The notes: a model not told the origin generated them from the letters alone. 64,000 nt of DNA from Agarophyton chilense (GCA_030374765.1 JARGXX010000022.1:1116001-1180000), one strand, 5' to 3'. Shown: positions 41,701 through 53,534, counted from the stretch's first letter. Program-made: numbers and translations.

Positions 41701-44700
41701 GGGGTTCCGCTTTTCTTAAGAAGTTGTTTGAAATGTGAGTTGAAGTTCCTTGCTTTTTTCTCTTTTACCTGTTCCTTGCCATTATCACTTCTTAAGTACT
41801 TTTCAGTCATTTTATGCCGTGTGGCGTCTGTTGCCGCATTACATTCGGCCTCGGTTGTCAGTAATGCGACGAAATTTTGTTCGCGTGATATCCGGCTTAT
41901 TAGAGTAGAGTAGACGCAGTGAAATGTGCCGTAGATTTATTCTCAATTTACTTCGTTTTTGAAGTACGCGTCGCAGTATGGTCTGAGTCGAACCTCCCAT
42001 TTTTTGTTACTATGCTGTTGGGGAAAGTAGAACATGAGTCCAGGTATCTTCTAGGAAGCGTTTGAGACCTTTTTGAGCTTCTTAGTTGTGTTTTTGAGGT
42101 TGTGGCATATGTTCATCTAGACCGTTGGTGGCATACGCAACGTTAAGACTAGTGCTGTTCGAGATATCGCAGATATCGCTGAAGAGATTCCCGTACTGTG
42201 TAGCTTGTAAAGGTGACAAATTCTTGCTCGACGGTTGATGACCTAGGATCGTTAAGTTTGTTCATAGCGTGGAAGAAGGGTTCTAGTATTGTATAATTGT
42301 TTGTCGCCAGAGAGCATCAATTGCGTCTTGTCTGAGTGTGCGAATACTATCGGGGTACCTAGAGATTCTCCACTTAGACAATCGCTTTAATGGGCCTAGC
42401 CGTTTGATCTTATGATTGATGAGAATTGGGCAATACACATCTTCGATGAGAGATTGTTGAGATACGGGTACCAGGTATCGTCCATAGTTGTGCTTACAAT
42501 TGTGTAGAATTGTGGGTTTTCAGGATGCATAGGCAGGGATCGAGTTGGAAGTTGACAAATTCGTGTGTATTGAGGGATCGCTGCACTTTACGATTGTAGT
42601 AGTAAACAGCAGGTGGAGATCCGTGTATTTTTCACACAAACGGCAGTGTGTGTTTATGTGTTGCTATGTGCCGTCAAATTTGGGCATCTATTTGAAGTAT
42701 ACGGGCCGATCGTGCTGGTATTTCTGTTGAAGATATAATGATTACATATCAGATTTTTCTAGTGGCCAATTCAAGATGGCGTGAAGTGCGAGTAGCATCC
42801 GGTGAGTGATGTGATTGGCGATGTAGGTCGTTGGGTGCTTAGGGTAATAGTAGAGTCCTGGTTTTATTAGATCTCCGCGTAGGTTGAAGAGTTCTTTTCT
42901 CTGCACCATGAGATCTTTTACTGCCCTTTTGTATCATTATGTTATCATAATTGTGATAATATCTTCTGGGGGTGGTTGAAAGACAGAGTGTATCCATTCT
43001 ATGCTGTTTCATGAGTCTATGTACCAAGTCTTGGGCTGGGATCAACTGTAGCGCTTCCGGATAAAGTCTTGCTTTTTATAAGTTGATTGTGAGTGGTATG
43101 CTGAGTTGTATTCTGGTTGTTGTTGGGTGGTTGTGCTTGCAGTATGGGTTTGAAGGCTTTGGTTTTTGTCGTAGGGGGATCGATGTGTGTGTGACATGGG
43201 TACAAGTCTGTTCCACAAATACGTTAATATGACGTGTCTGTCAGATTCAGGTTGATGATGTGGTCTAACGAGGTTGGATACATTTATTCGGGTGATGCAG
43301 CACATGTTTGGAGTTTCTTTTGGAAAACTATATCCGTATCGTTACAATTTGTCCAAAAGTGAACATTCGTGTCGGTTTGGTGTGATGTTGTACCAAAGCT
43401 GTTATGGAGAGGTACTTTATGCGATGTGATAGAAAAGGTTTTACTTGGATATTGTGTTTTGGGCGGCATTATCCCAGAAAATTTTGTATTGTTCTGATGC
43501 GTTGAGTAGTGCGCACATAAAATCAAATATAGCACGATTTAGTCTTTCGGCGAGACCATTCTCTTGGGGTTGGTAGAGTGTGCGTAAGTGGTGACAGATT
43601 TTTTGTTATTGGTGTATTACTTCGTGTTTCTACCAGGAAAGTCTGGTATTATATTGTGTGTTGAATATGATGCAAACTTGTTTCAATGTGGTGCCATATA
43701 TATATTTTTTTGCTCTTGATTAAATGAGCTATTGCGAATTCGTTTGTCGCGCATATTAGTAGAAGCATGTGCTATTTTTCATGTATCGACTTTAGGTGGA
43801 GAATGCCGCAGGTATCTGAGCTCACACACACCCCCATTGGGTACGGGTGTTGTTTAATTTTGTGTGCTGGTGGCTGGCGTTTTGCGTCCTCACAGCGACT
43901 ACACGTGAAGTAGACATTTGGTGGTAATGCCTTCAAAATGCTGGAGAATAGTCCATGACGTGCGATAAGGGCTAGCGATTCGGGATCTGCACGGTTTACG
44001 CATAACTGCCAGTTTTTTCTCATGAGTTGAATGTGCGGTTGCATTTGTTTATGAATGGGGTTGCGTAGCGTTCGTTCTTAGTGGTCGCAATTCTGGATTG
44101 GGAGTTTTTTTATTATGATGGATGGGGGGAAAGTGGTCGCTGGGGTCTTGGTCGTGAGAGTGGGGGTGGTGCTAGTCTAAAAGGTGACTGGTTTGGTGCT
44201 TTTATTATGGTGACGTTTCAATGGAAAACCCCACTGCTGTTTTGGTTGAGGTACTATTTATCATGGTGGCTTTGTTTTTGCATTTGTTTTTATTTCTATT
44301 TTGTATTTGCGAGTATCAGAAGGGGGGTTCCTCCATATTCTAAGACATATCAGTGGTTGAGTGTGAAAATTACAAGTCCAAATCTCGTGACGAGGTAGTT
44401 AATAGGTAGTTGGTTATTGAGTGGATAGTATTTTACGACTGCCAGGGTGTAAAGAGTGTTATTGTTGCTGTTCTTTAGCTCCAGATGTCTACTCTGTTGA
44501 GCTATGGGTCTTTTGGTGGCTTTCTAATGGGGTTAGAATGGGTTTAAGATGGAGGGTCATGGGGAGATGCATCTATGTAATGCGCCTGAGATGCACTGTG
44601 CTATCGAGAAAGAACGCCCAATTAACTTCTTACCTCACCTCGTATGTTGACTCAATTTCAATGTAGTTGTGACCGGGTTCCAGTTTCTTAGTGTAGTAGA

Positions 44701-45865
44701 GGGTGTGTGATTTCACTGCATGCGGGCGATTGGCTTGAGAAGTTGTTTTTCCGAAGTTTAGGTGTCCTGCATTACGGCATTGTGTATTCATGTGGTTTTA
44801 GCGGATGCTAATAGCCGTTTCATATTCGCAAAGACGGTTAAAAAGAATTCAACGAACTGGGTACTTTGTTGCGTCTATAATTGATATAGTTCTTGTATCA
44901 GGGGTTTGGTGGTCCAAATTCTCTGGGGTTTGGGATGCCGTAGTCTTCGGTGCTTCGGGATGTCGTTGTGCTGGAGAAGGAGCTGGATCGGGAAGAATTA
45001 TAGAGATTATTGAGTGATTTGAACCTTCTGGTGAAGTTTCAGATTGTGGCGGGTTTGATATATATATATATATGGCCAATAATTGGTGTCAGGTTTGCAT
45101 GAGTCTTATTTCCTGCTATAAAGAAAACGATTGTCGTGTCTTCATCCTTTTTGTTTAGGCAGCGGGCCACTACCTTCTTCTGGCGAACTACAAAGCGCTT
45201 TTTAGGTGGATGTCTATCTTTTTCCAGTTTTTGGGTTCTGTGCTTTCTGCCTGTCATGAAGAGTTTATGGTTTTTCTTGGTGGTCTAATTTATATGATAG
45301 AATATGTTCTTGGCTGATTCGTGGAACGTGGGTTTTCAAGTCCTAAGATATCATTCGTGATGCCGCTGACAATCGCTGGTAGAACTGGGTTCTTCTTGGA
45401 CTCGAAGATTTTCAGCTGGCCGTAGTAAGAATGTGGGTTTGGGTTGCTTGGAATTCGCGGTAGTGCGTCAATTGGGGCTACATGTGTTTATAGCTCCAGA
45501 TCCCATAATTTGTAGTGTGCTGTTTCTAGATCTAGTATGGTATGTGGTTTGTCGGACGTCAATGAAAGATTGCTGTTGATGTTGTGGAGTTGTTTTTTTT
45601 AAATGACTGGTGGGTGTTTTTGCGTGTGCTAGTGGCGTTGTGGTTATTGCTGGATGATGGGTTTAGACGTATTTATCGACCTATTCGTCGAACGAAGCTG
45701 GGCTTGGAGGTATCGGTGTTGAAAGATAGCGGTTGGAAATTGGCTGAGTTATTGGTTAGCGTTTGTTCATAAATTGTGAGTGGAAAGCTTTGGCCTGTTT
45801 TTTTGCTTCGTCTTTGCCGTCGTCGCTTCTCTAGTACTGTGCGGTTACTGTAATGATACTCGGAA
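41701..45865 (-). mobile_element. Cop-4: old copia relic inside Gyp-D
   Basis: The minus strand has a GAG-pre-integrase-like block (LALIARHGLFSSIL, then CSRCEDAKRQPP, about 43970-43870) and a copia-type integrase end (YQPQENGLAERLNRAIFDF, about 43575-43515). It separates two pieces of Gyp-D RNase H. Diverged direct repeats at about 41717-41830 and 45757-45860 may be its LTRs, but they could instead be related coding segments. The plus strand is strikingly G/T-rich. It is heavily broken, with too many breaks to count. Confidence 0.5.
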
Positions 45866-47106
45866 TTAAGAGGGCACATCCGAGTTGGTAGTCACTAATT
45901 TTGTATCCAAAATAAGCAGTAGTCCGGGTTTTCGCAACAATATATTTGTGCTGACGTGACAGTCTCCTTATGGATACTAACTGCGTCAGTTAGGGGTGAG
46001 TTTAAGAGGTTTAGTTTAAGGGGTTGCCTTTTCGCAGATGAGCGTTCAAGAAAGTTGCGATGTCCGCGATTTTTTTAATAGACATTCGAAAGAAGTCCCC
46101 TAATCCTACAAAGAAGCATAGTTCGCTTTGAGTTGCAGGCATGTTCGATAGCCAAAGTGACTTTACAAGAGCTTTTTCGATCATCATACTTCCAGGACAG
46201 ATAATAGGACCCAGATAATTGACAGTATCTGTAAAAAAAGTGCATTTTACCAGCCTGAGTGCAAATCAAACATAGCTGAACGTGGTCAAAATATCCTTGA
46301 AATTGGTGCGATGGTCGTGCAGACTACCGTGAAATACGATAACAAATTCCAAATGAGTGAAAAATGTACGCCACCTAAAAATCACGCTGGTAGTAGATCT
46401 TTGGAACGCCGAAAGGTAGCTGGACTACTGATCCAACCAAAAGGTTACCGTCTGACCCTGTAAAGTTCCGAAAAAACAACAGAGGCCGCCTTTTAGTGCT
46501 CTTCTTTCCTGACGGGAACTAATCAGTATCCCAAATTGGCTTCACAAGCCGTAAATATGGTATGGGTGCCGCGCTGGTAGATGTTCTCGTCCATGCCTGA
46601 AACCGGATACACGTCCTTGATAGTTAGGGCATTAAAGCGATGGTAGTAAATAATAGGAGCCAGTAAAACTAGAGTTGCTCAGAGGAACTGAGTCAGCTTG
46701 AATATTCCAGCTCGGATCGCTTTGTCCACATAACAATGTTCTTTTTGAGGATCTTTTCGGCCTTCTCTGGAAGGGTATTCACCAAAAGTTCGAGCGTTTG
46801 GCAACACGTTTATCAGATCTTCGGGTGTTATAATCTTACAAAGAAAGCCATAGTGCAGAGTGGTAAAATATGGTAGCATGTCAGGCTGTCGTTTACGGTG
46901 TAATTCCAGTGCAAGATATAATTTGAGTTCTTCAAGTTCTTTCATTGGATCAAGGTGTGTCAAAAACCGTAGAAACTGACTTTCTTTCTGCTCATGCAGG
47001 ATTCAGACTCAATGTATCCAGTTACTGAGTTTTCTTTGTCTTTAAGGTGAGCAAGACCGATAATATCGCCAAAAATCAACTTTCAAGTGTCCACTGCAGA
47101 GGAGTT
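45866..47106 (-). pseudogene. pol: pol-D relic, upstream part (linker, RT, RNase H start)
   Basis: Minus-strand blocks in order are: the protease-RT linker (IIGLAHLKDKENS, about 47060-47025); the RT approach (LPNARTFGEYP near 46800 and VDKAIRAGIFKLTQFL near 46700, compare VDKMLRAGVIEPAQS in pol-B); a later RT part (KCTFFTDTVNYLG near 46240); and an RNase H start (YQLGCALL, 45888-45865). It ends abruptly at the Gyp-E LTR, so the remaining protease and gag probably lie right of the window. It is heavily broken. Confidence 0.65.
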
Positions 47107-47551
47107 ATGTAACGCAATGACGGGCAGGTCAGCGTACGCGTCTCGACTATTGGTAGCGTGGTAGAGCGGGTTCTACGTTTTCAATCCTTGACGGCGGCAC
47201 TCCCAGCGTACTTGGTGCTATAGGCTGGCGTTTACTGCGTATTCCTATAGGTTAGAGCCACGGAAACAATTATTTGAAGACCAATTGGTGGAACTAATGT
47301 ATCAAAGGCACTTATTGAGTATCCTAACGGTGCCAACCTTACTTCAAGGGAGAAGCGTCACTCCAGCCAAGTAAATAGTATTGGCCAGGCACTGGGATCT
47401 CCCTGGCACAGTAATGCTAATCTTTTACACTAATTAAAATAAACTAATAATCTACATGAGTCTAGTGGAGATCAGCCTGTCCACGGGTCGCCTGTAAGAT
47501 ACCTCAGGCCCCGGCGGCTTACAAGGCTCAACCGTAATCGTTGCTCCTTCA
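47107..47551 (-). repeat. 3' LTR of Gyp-E
   Basis: The borders TGTAACGCAATG and GTTGCTCCTTCA resemble the LTR ends of Gyp-A, Gyp-B and Gyp-C, and the inner border lies next to a polypurine tract. The 5' partner is outside the window, so age is unknown. Confidence 0.65.
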
Positions 47552-47555
47552 CATA

Positions 47556-47570
47556 TCTCCCTCCTTAGGA
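47556..47570 (-). other. 3' polypurine tract of Gyp-E
   Basis: The minus strand reads TCCTAAGGAGGGAGA, close to the CTAAGGAGGGGGA core of the other elements, a few bases from the LTR. Confidence 0.65.
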
Positions 47571-47990
47571 TTCCGCTGTCACGACGAAGTCCAAATTTCC
47601 TCATGATTGACCCAGGGGACATGATCGCTTAGTCCCTCCCAAGACCATTGGGCGAGACGGGACATCGCGTCGTCATCACTTTCATGGGGTGCGAAGCGGC
47701 GTGAGCTGACCATAGGCGCCAGAGTGGCAATTAATTTTCCTAAAGACTGAAACTCCCGCGCGCTATGGACACGGGCCATAGCTACATCGCCGGTGATTTC
47801 ATCGTGGCGCGGTAGCGCGACGGTCCCTTGGCTTATTCTCCCCTGACGGTCATTCGGGCCGTCCTTAGTTTCCGCCCTTTCTTTGGTGACCCTCCGCACT
47901 TTGTCCACCGTGGTTTACGCCTGTCAGTCCACTCAGGTCAATTTGGTTCGTCTTTTCATCGTGTTACTTTTCCATTGGTCGCGTGCGATG

Positions 47991-49848
47991 AAAAACTCTC
48001 TTTATAAGCCTGTTGGATACGCCGTTCTCCCTTCGGACTATGTTGCTCCTTTCGGCTTTCCGATCCATTTCCCGGCGGACCAGCCTGTGAGCAGCGGCAT
48101 CATAGCTTCGAAAAACCACGCTGGGAGCTCCTCAGGATATCAAGAGGCCTACGAACGTCACGGAGATCGCCATGACCATACCATCGGAGGAAACCTGCCG
48201 GCAGTGCGTCTTGACATTTTTCCGTCCTCTGTGGAAGAATACCAAAGGTTCTGCCAAATGTACCTCGACGCCCGGAGGTTCGCGACGATACCCGATTTCT
48301 GCAGGGGAAGTAAGAACGCGCGCAGCGTCTCGTGGTACACACAGTGGTTACGTTGTCCTGTGGATCCGCGTTCGGCGACGCGCTGTCGCACTATCATCCA
48401 AGCGGACATGCCGTACGTCCGCTGCGAGGATGAAGCTGAGTACCAGTTCAAGGATAACAAACTCCTTTCGGAACTATACACGGACTTCATCTCGCCTCAT
48501 GTCAGATTTTCTCCGGCGGGTCACCACCTCTTGGCGCTTATTTGCTTTCGCCCGCCGTATGTCCCACTCTTCTTGATGTCCAATACGGTCTATTAGAACG
48601 GAATGAATGAGCCCGATGGTGGTTTGCGTCAATCCCTAGGGTTCTTCTTTTATTGGCACAAAGTGAAGTCTCACGACATCAGTGCAGATAAACGTCTTCC
48701 GTTATATTTTCGGCTTCCTCACATAAATGAGAACCAATGGGCCATGTATTGGCGGGTCTCGCCGCTCCATTTGGTTCCTACGCCGTCTGTGGTGGCATAC
48801 TACTCGCCCCAGCTCATGGGCGACGAAAATGACCGACGGAAGTTCTTGGCTGTCCTGGCAGGTACTCTTCGTTGAGTTCGGTGGGATGTCCCTTATGGAT
48901 TTACTGGATACCGCGAAGTTCGGAGTCTGTGGTAATGTCCGTTTAGAAGATTGGAGGGTATGGTTCGACGAGAACATACCCGGTCGTCGAGATCACCTAA
49001 TCCCACTCCTGGACATCATGATCCGCTTCCTAAGGCATCTGGGCATCCAGAATATCGCCTGTGAGACCCAGTTCGGCGTCGAGGAGACCAAGACCCTTTT
49101 GGATCATGTCCTGCAGGTGGGGAGGAGCAGGATTCCCGGGTTCCTTTGCTATGATCACGATACTGACTCGTTTACGCCGATTCCGCTACATCCGCAGGGT
49201 CGGGATGACACTCGTGCCTATCCCGCCAAGCCTTTGAGGAGTCAACCATCGGACATTCCGAGACGTCATGCGTCTGACTATAACCCGAAGGCCATTGGTT
49301 TTGATTCCCTATGCTTGGAGCCTGATTTGGAGGCCACGCCGTTGCTTCCTGCTGGTATGTCCGATGGAGAGTCATTCGGTGAAGATCACTTCATCCTACC
49401 CGTGGAGGGCGTAAATCCTTCGGTCGAGTCCAATCCTGTGTTGCCGACCGCCTCATTTCCTCCAGCTTCTCTGGGCACCGCTCCTCAAGATGAACTCTCA
49501 AATGAGAAGCCCGTCACCCAAGTGGACATCTCTCCTGGCGAGGTTACTGTCGAAACCGAAAGTCTTGGAAGTTATGCGATGGATCAGACGTCCACTTTGG
49601 GCGTCGACATCGCTCTGTCCTCTCCTTTGCCGCATTTTTCCGCTTCGGTCATGGCTGCAGCCACGGATCTCCGTCATGTCTGCCGTACTGTTGGTATTAC
49701 TGCATCGATGAACATTGCGACAGTCATGATGGAGAATTGCTCCTGGGCGCTTCGATCAGCGTGCTACGCCCCGATTGTCCAGCAGGGTCAGAATCTGATG
49801 ACTACTATGGTCAATCTCCTGCGGCAGAATGCACAAATGATGTCTTAG
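47991..49848 (+). pseudogene. aORF-E: divergent opposite-strand frame of Gyp-E
   Basis: It starts at the ATG at 47991 (MKNSLYKPVGY) and ends with a long hydrophilic region and a helical tail (MAAATDLRHVCRTVGI...QNAQMMS). Position and direction equal those of aORF-A, aORF-B and aORF-C. Similarity is faint but colinear: RCRTIIQADMPYV against RPILRAEFRY, and FLRHLGIQN...GVEETKTLLDHV against IRRLDMRIPLGGEANEEEMLGLLDFV in aORF-B. No known domain is seen. It is broken about once. If the homology holds, the frame is older than the split between these gypsy lineages. Confidence 0.55.
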
Positions 49849-50150
49849 AGGGTTACTGCCGACTTGGATGCCCGTTTTGGTCTACATTTCAGCTCCCCGG
49901 AGGCTCTAGAGGACAGCAATTGTTCCTCAGATGAATCTACGCCAAAAGAAGCGTGTTCGGCTCGCTGGTGTCGGTCCTATCGGTAAACTACGCTTCTCCG
50001 GTGATCCTAGCCCTGGTTTCGCTCCTGCAGCTTCCAATGAGGACGACGGGCCTACCCATGCCCCGCTCCAGTGAATCCTGTTGGTGTTCAGAGCGCTATC
50101 CCGAACCTTAAGGTCTTGGTGAGAGCTCTTAAGCCTCTGCTAGTTAGTCA

Positions 50151-50156
50151 AATAAA
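50151..50156 (+). terminator. AATAAA after aORF-E
   Basis: This is a candidate polyadenylation signal about 300 bp past the aORF-E stop, on the aORF strand. Confidence 0.3.
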
Positions 50157-50305
50157 GTAATGGTTGTGCGTTTCCAAAGTGGATCCTGTAATCCTCCTGT
50201 GTTCGTGCCTCCGGACGCCGTCCGAACCTTGAGAGCTTCATCAGGTCTTTTTCAGGTATCGCCTGAGGACTGATATTGTTCTCTGATGCGGGAGCTACGG
50301 TAGAC

Positions 50306-51220
50306 TGTAGAGCAACGCCCAGTTAGGGGATACTTGAAGATGCAACTCATAGAATGAGGATTGAACCCTCCGAGGGTTATGACTATTATCCCCTCTAAGA
50401 TGTGCTGAGGTGGCACGGTTTTCTGGTTAGAATTCGCCGATGAAGTGAAAATTCGGATGGCCCATGGTTGGATTGGCCCCGTGATACACGTGGCTTAATT
50501 TTGGCACCGATTTTTCAGATATTTGTTAGACGTTGGATTTTTGGGCCCTGACAATGGGATCTCCACGTGTATGGCCCTGAGCAGGTGTGCACTACAGTAG
50601 AGCTTAGTTAGTGGGCCCTACTTAGGGAGGCGAGATCTGACAGTCCGAAGCTCAAAGTAAATGGGAACCAAGGTTGGTCTTCGATACCTTTAGAGGTTCT
50701 TCGTCGCCATCGTTTCGGCCTTACAACCCGGAACGGGCTCTGGTTAGCAACGCCTGCGTAGGGACACGACTCCACTTGGAGAGTGCCCACGTTTGGGTTC
50801 CGTGCAACCACCCCCTTGGGACCGTTCAGACGACCTGCGTGCACGATACCCCGTGGGGGTTCTGCTTACTTGTTGCGTGCTTTTTGTGTTTCCTTTCGAG
50901 GACAGGTTTTCGCCCCTGTATTGGGTTTCTTTTGTTGTTTCGCCCCTTTTCTAGTTCTCGGGTCCGGTGCCTGTTAGTGCCCGACCCTCGCCCCGTTTTT
51001 CCTCTTCGCCGGATTTTCCCCATTCTTTGGGATACCCATACCCATTCCCGATCCAATGGTTTCTACCCCTCACCTCCGTCGGTACTGCCGGAATCCCCCG
51101 TGGGAGTTACACCCCACACTACGGGTGGAACGGAGGGCTCTGTCTCTGAGTCTGTCTCCCCCAGGGCGCAAGGCTTCGAACACCTTGAGAGCACTTCCCG
51201 TCGCCGGGTTTTGCTCTACA
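50306..51220 (+). repeat. 5' LTR of Gyp-C
   Basis: The 915-bp LTR runs from TGTAGAGCAACG to TTGCTCTACA. CACGTG sites are at 50487-50492 and 50564-50569, about 180-260 bp into U3. Confidence 0.93.
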
Positions 51221-51222
51221 AG

Positions 51223-51240
51223 TGGTCTCCCGACTTAGAA
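51223..51240 (+). other. Primer binding site of Gyp-C, tRNA-Tyr-like
   Basis: TGGTCTCCCGACTTAGAA begins 2 nt after the 5' LTR and is identical over 18 nt to Gyp-A and Gyp-B. Confidence 0.7.
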
Positions 51241-51447
51241 TCCGTTCTCGGACTTTTGGGTTGGTCATCCACGTGTTGGAATATCTCTTGGAAGAGGAAG
51301 CAACGTCGTGAAGATTTGTTGTAGTGGTCCCCTTTGGAAAGGGTGGAATTGGTTTTTATTTTTGTTTTGTGTTACGTCATCCGTTCTCCGGGAATCTCGT
51401 GATCGAATTTCATCGTTACCCCGAATCGTCGGTGTCGTGTCTGCAGC

Positions 51448-53478
51448 ATGTCGCCGCCTACCCGTGGTTCCAGGACTGGATCGAACCGTCAAGCGGATTC
51501 AGTGCCCCCGGCCCCGCCTAGGTCGAGGAACTCATTTCCCGAAGATCGGAACGATTCCGGTATCGATCCGGACACTCGGAGAGCACCCTCAGTGGTTTCA
51601 GGTCCTCGAGAGGTCGTGGCTGTGGGCCCAGCTCCAGTGGTGGAGACCCCCTCAGCAGCACCCCGAAGTCGGGCCGACCCTGAATTACAGCGCCTAGAGA
51701 CTCGAATCGATATCGCCAACGCGGCTCACGTCGAGCTCCTTCAGGAGGTTACTACCCTCCGCTGCAAGGTGGAGGACGCCCAGGAGCGGGGAGTGGCCGA
51801 TGACCTTCGTACCCTGAGGAGGGATGTGAACTCCCTTTTGGAAAGCTTTGGTACCCCTGGGGTCTTTATCCAGGAGTACCGGAGCCTCGTGGAGGAACAC
51901 CGCGTGCAAGCGGAACGCTTCCGAGCTCGGCTGGACACCCTCGAGGCCATTATCCGTATGGACGGAGACACAGGAGCCTCGAAGGATAAACCCGACGTTT
52001 CGGAAGACGAAGAACACCGCTCCACTAAACGGTACCGCCGCAAGTCCAAGAAGATGGTTCACCTCCAAGAGAATTTATCGGATTCCGATCCCAATCGCTC
52101 GTCATCGAGTTCGTCCTCCGAATCTTCGGATAGTGAAGATGAACGCCGGTCATCCCGGGCGACTCGGTCGAAGGCTACTTACACCTCTCAAGGGGCAATC
52201 CGTACCCGGAAGAAGGGTAGGAAACACCTTGGATTAAGGGAGCTGAAGCCGACGAATCCTCTCTATCGGAAGCTGCTATCGTACCGCTATTACCGGTTGG
52301 ATAACCCTTCGCGAGATCGAACATCCCGCGGAACGGGTAAGGTCAAGGACTACATCAAAAGGCTGAGCATCACCCTACAGAAGAGGGAGTTCACAGGAAC
52401 AGACCCAATTCTGGTGCTCGATTTCCTTGCGAGGTTCGTCCAGGAGGCTGACATCCTCGGTATGAGTGAAGCGCAAGCGTATCTTGCATTACCCTATTTC
52501 TTAAAGGGGATGGCTGAAGACCAGTTCAACTCCGTCCGTGGATCATCCCGAGCCTCGGAAGGGGGAGTCACGTGCTGGCCCGAAGCGGTGCAGTACCTCT
52601 TGAGGTCATACGCTACTGGAAATGCGATTCAGGAAGCAATCCTTGCATTAAGGGATACGCGGCAGAAGCCGATGGAAACCGAAACGGTGTATTCAACTCG
52701 CTTGAATAAAGCGTTTCACCGATGCGGGAATGTATTCCCCGCCTACGAGAGATGCTCCATGTTTGTGGATGGTTTGGAACCCTCGATAAGGGCATTGGTT
52801 GCCCGACATCGGGAAGAGAAGCGCAAGCTGACCTACTTGGAACTGGTTCAGTACGCCCAGGCTGAGGGGGATACTCTCCGTGCCCGGCAGAACCGAAAGA
52901 GTCGGCTGACACGTGCACTCCTCGCCGATGGAGGTAACTCGTCTTTGTCACTTGCAGGAGGCCCTGCCCCTGTGGGGGTCAATGATAACATTCACTTCAT
53001 GGGAAGTAACCCCGAATCTATGGGTACGTCTGAGTTGCCGTCGACATCCGCTCCGACTACGGATGAAGACCCTGCACTTTATACCCAAGGACGGAGGGTG
53101 CCAGCCGCATCGCTACCTTTTGCGAATACCGCTGCTCGGTTCTCTCTCCCCGGATGGAGGGATACAGCACCACGTCGCGTGGATTCACGTCCACAACCGA
53201 ACCCGGCAGAGCTGATTTGCTATTTGTGTTACCTCCGTGGTCACAAAGCACCAGACTGCACATTTCCCCTACGGGAGGGTTCACGAATTATCGCTCAGTA
53301 CGAGGTTCTGACCCTTGAGGAGAAAGCTCGAGTCCCGAGTAGGTCCTATGAAGAACAAAGGATACTCCGAGCTCACCTTGCTGACAGGGATACAGAAATT
53401 GTACCCGCGAACGGGGAACAACCGGTCCCCTTCGAGGCAGCTGCACCGAATTCGGTGGGGTCCGCTTCGAAAAACTAA
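51448..53478 (+). CDS. gag: gag-C, capsid/nucleocapsid polyprotein
   Basis: This is an open frame of 676 residues from the ATG at 51448. Residues about 70-170 are helical with heptads (LETRIDIANAAHVELLQEV). A serine/arginine-rich linker follows (about 175-240), then the gag core (YRYYRLDN, LDFLARFVQEADILGMSEAQAY, CWPEAVQYLLRSYATG) at about 270-450 and a CCHC knuckle (CYLCYLRGHKAPDC) near residue 592. It is homologous to gag-A and gag-B but clearly diverged. The leader between primer site and ATG is about 207 nt. Confidence 0.92.
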   Translation: MSPPTRGSRTGSNRQADSVPPAPPRSRNSFPEDRNDSGIDPDTRRAPSVVSGPREVVAVGPAPVVETPSAAPRSRADPELQRLETRIDIANAAHVELLQEVTTLRCKVEDAQERGVADDLRTLRRDVNSLLESFGTPGVFIQEYRSLVEEHRVQAERFRARLDTLEAIIRMDGDTGASKDKPDVSEDEEHRSTKRYRRKSKKMVHLQENLSDSDPNRSSSSSSSESSDSEDERRSSRATRSKATYTSQGAIRTRKKGRKHLGLRELKPTNPLYRKLLSYRYYRLDNPSRDRTSRGTGKVKDYIKRLSITLQKREFTGTDPILVLDFLARFVQEADILGMSEAQAYLALPYFLKGMAEDQFNSVRGSSRASEGGVTCWPEAVQYLLRSYATGNAIQEAILALRDTRQKPMETETVYSTRLNKAFHRCGNVFPAYERCSMFVDGLEPSIRALVARHREEKRKLTYLELVQYAQAEGDTLRARQNRKSRLTRALLADGGNSSLSLAGGPAPVGVNDNIHFMGSNPESMGTSELPSTSAPTTDEDPALYTQGRRVPAASLPFANTAARFSLPGWRDTAPRRVDSRPQPNPAELICYLCYLRGHKAPDCTFPLREGSRIIAQYEVLTLEEKARVPSRSYEEQRILRAHLADRDTEIVPANGEQPVPFEAAAPNSVGSASKN

Positions 53479-53534
53479 ACTTGGGAGTCTCCCCTGCGGG
53501 AGGGGCGTCTTCTAAGCCGGAGTTGAAGACGCCC
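53469..53534 (+). promoter_or_regulatory. gag/pol junction of Gyp-C: stop codon plus hairpins
   Basis: Gag ends AAA AAC TAA, as in Gyp-A. A hairpin CCCCT/AGGGG starts 13 nt after the stop (53491-53505). A perfect 10-bp stem, GGGCGTCTTC (53503-53512) with GAAGACGCCC (53525-53534), follows and partly competes with it. Pol is in the -1 frame with no early ATG. Confidence 0.5.

Noticed and set aside
43500-43600. Integrase motif near 43.5 kb read as part of Gyp-D
   Set aside because: The QPQENGLAERLNR pattern and the preceding LALIARHG...CSRCED block fit copia, and Gyp-D pol continues on both sides of it.
47579-47908. Minus-strand frame of 109 codons between the Gyp-E LTR and aORF-E
   Set aside because: It lies in the leader of aORF-E on the opposite strand, has no homologue in Gyp-A, Gyp-B or Gyp-C and no recognisable domain.
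53469-53475. GAAAAAC as a classical -1 slippery heptamer
   Set aside because: It does not fit X XXY YYZ and Gyp-B lacks it. The frame relation and hairpin are real, but the exact mechanism is not shown.
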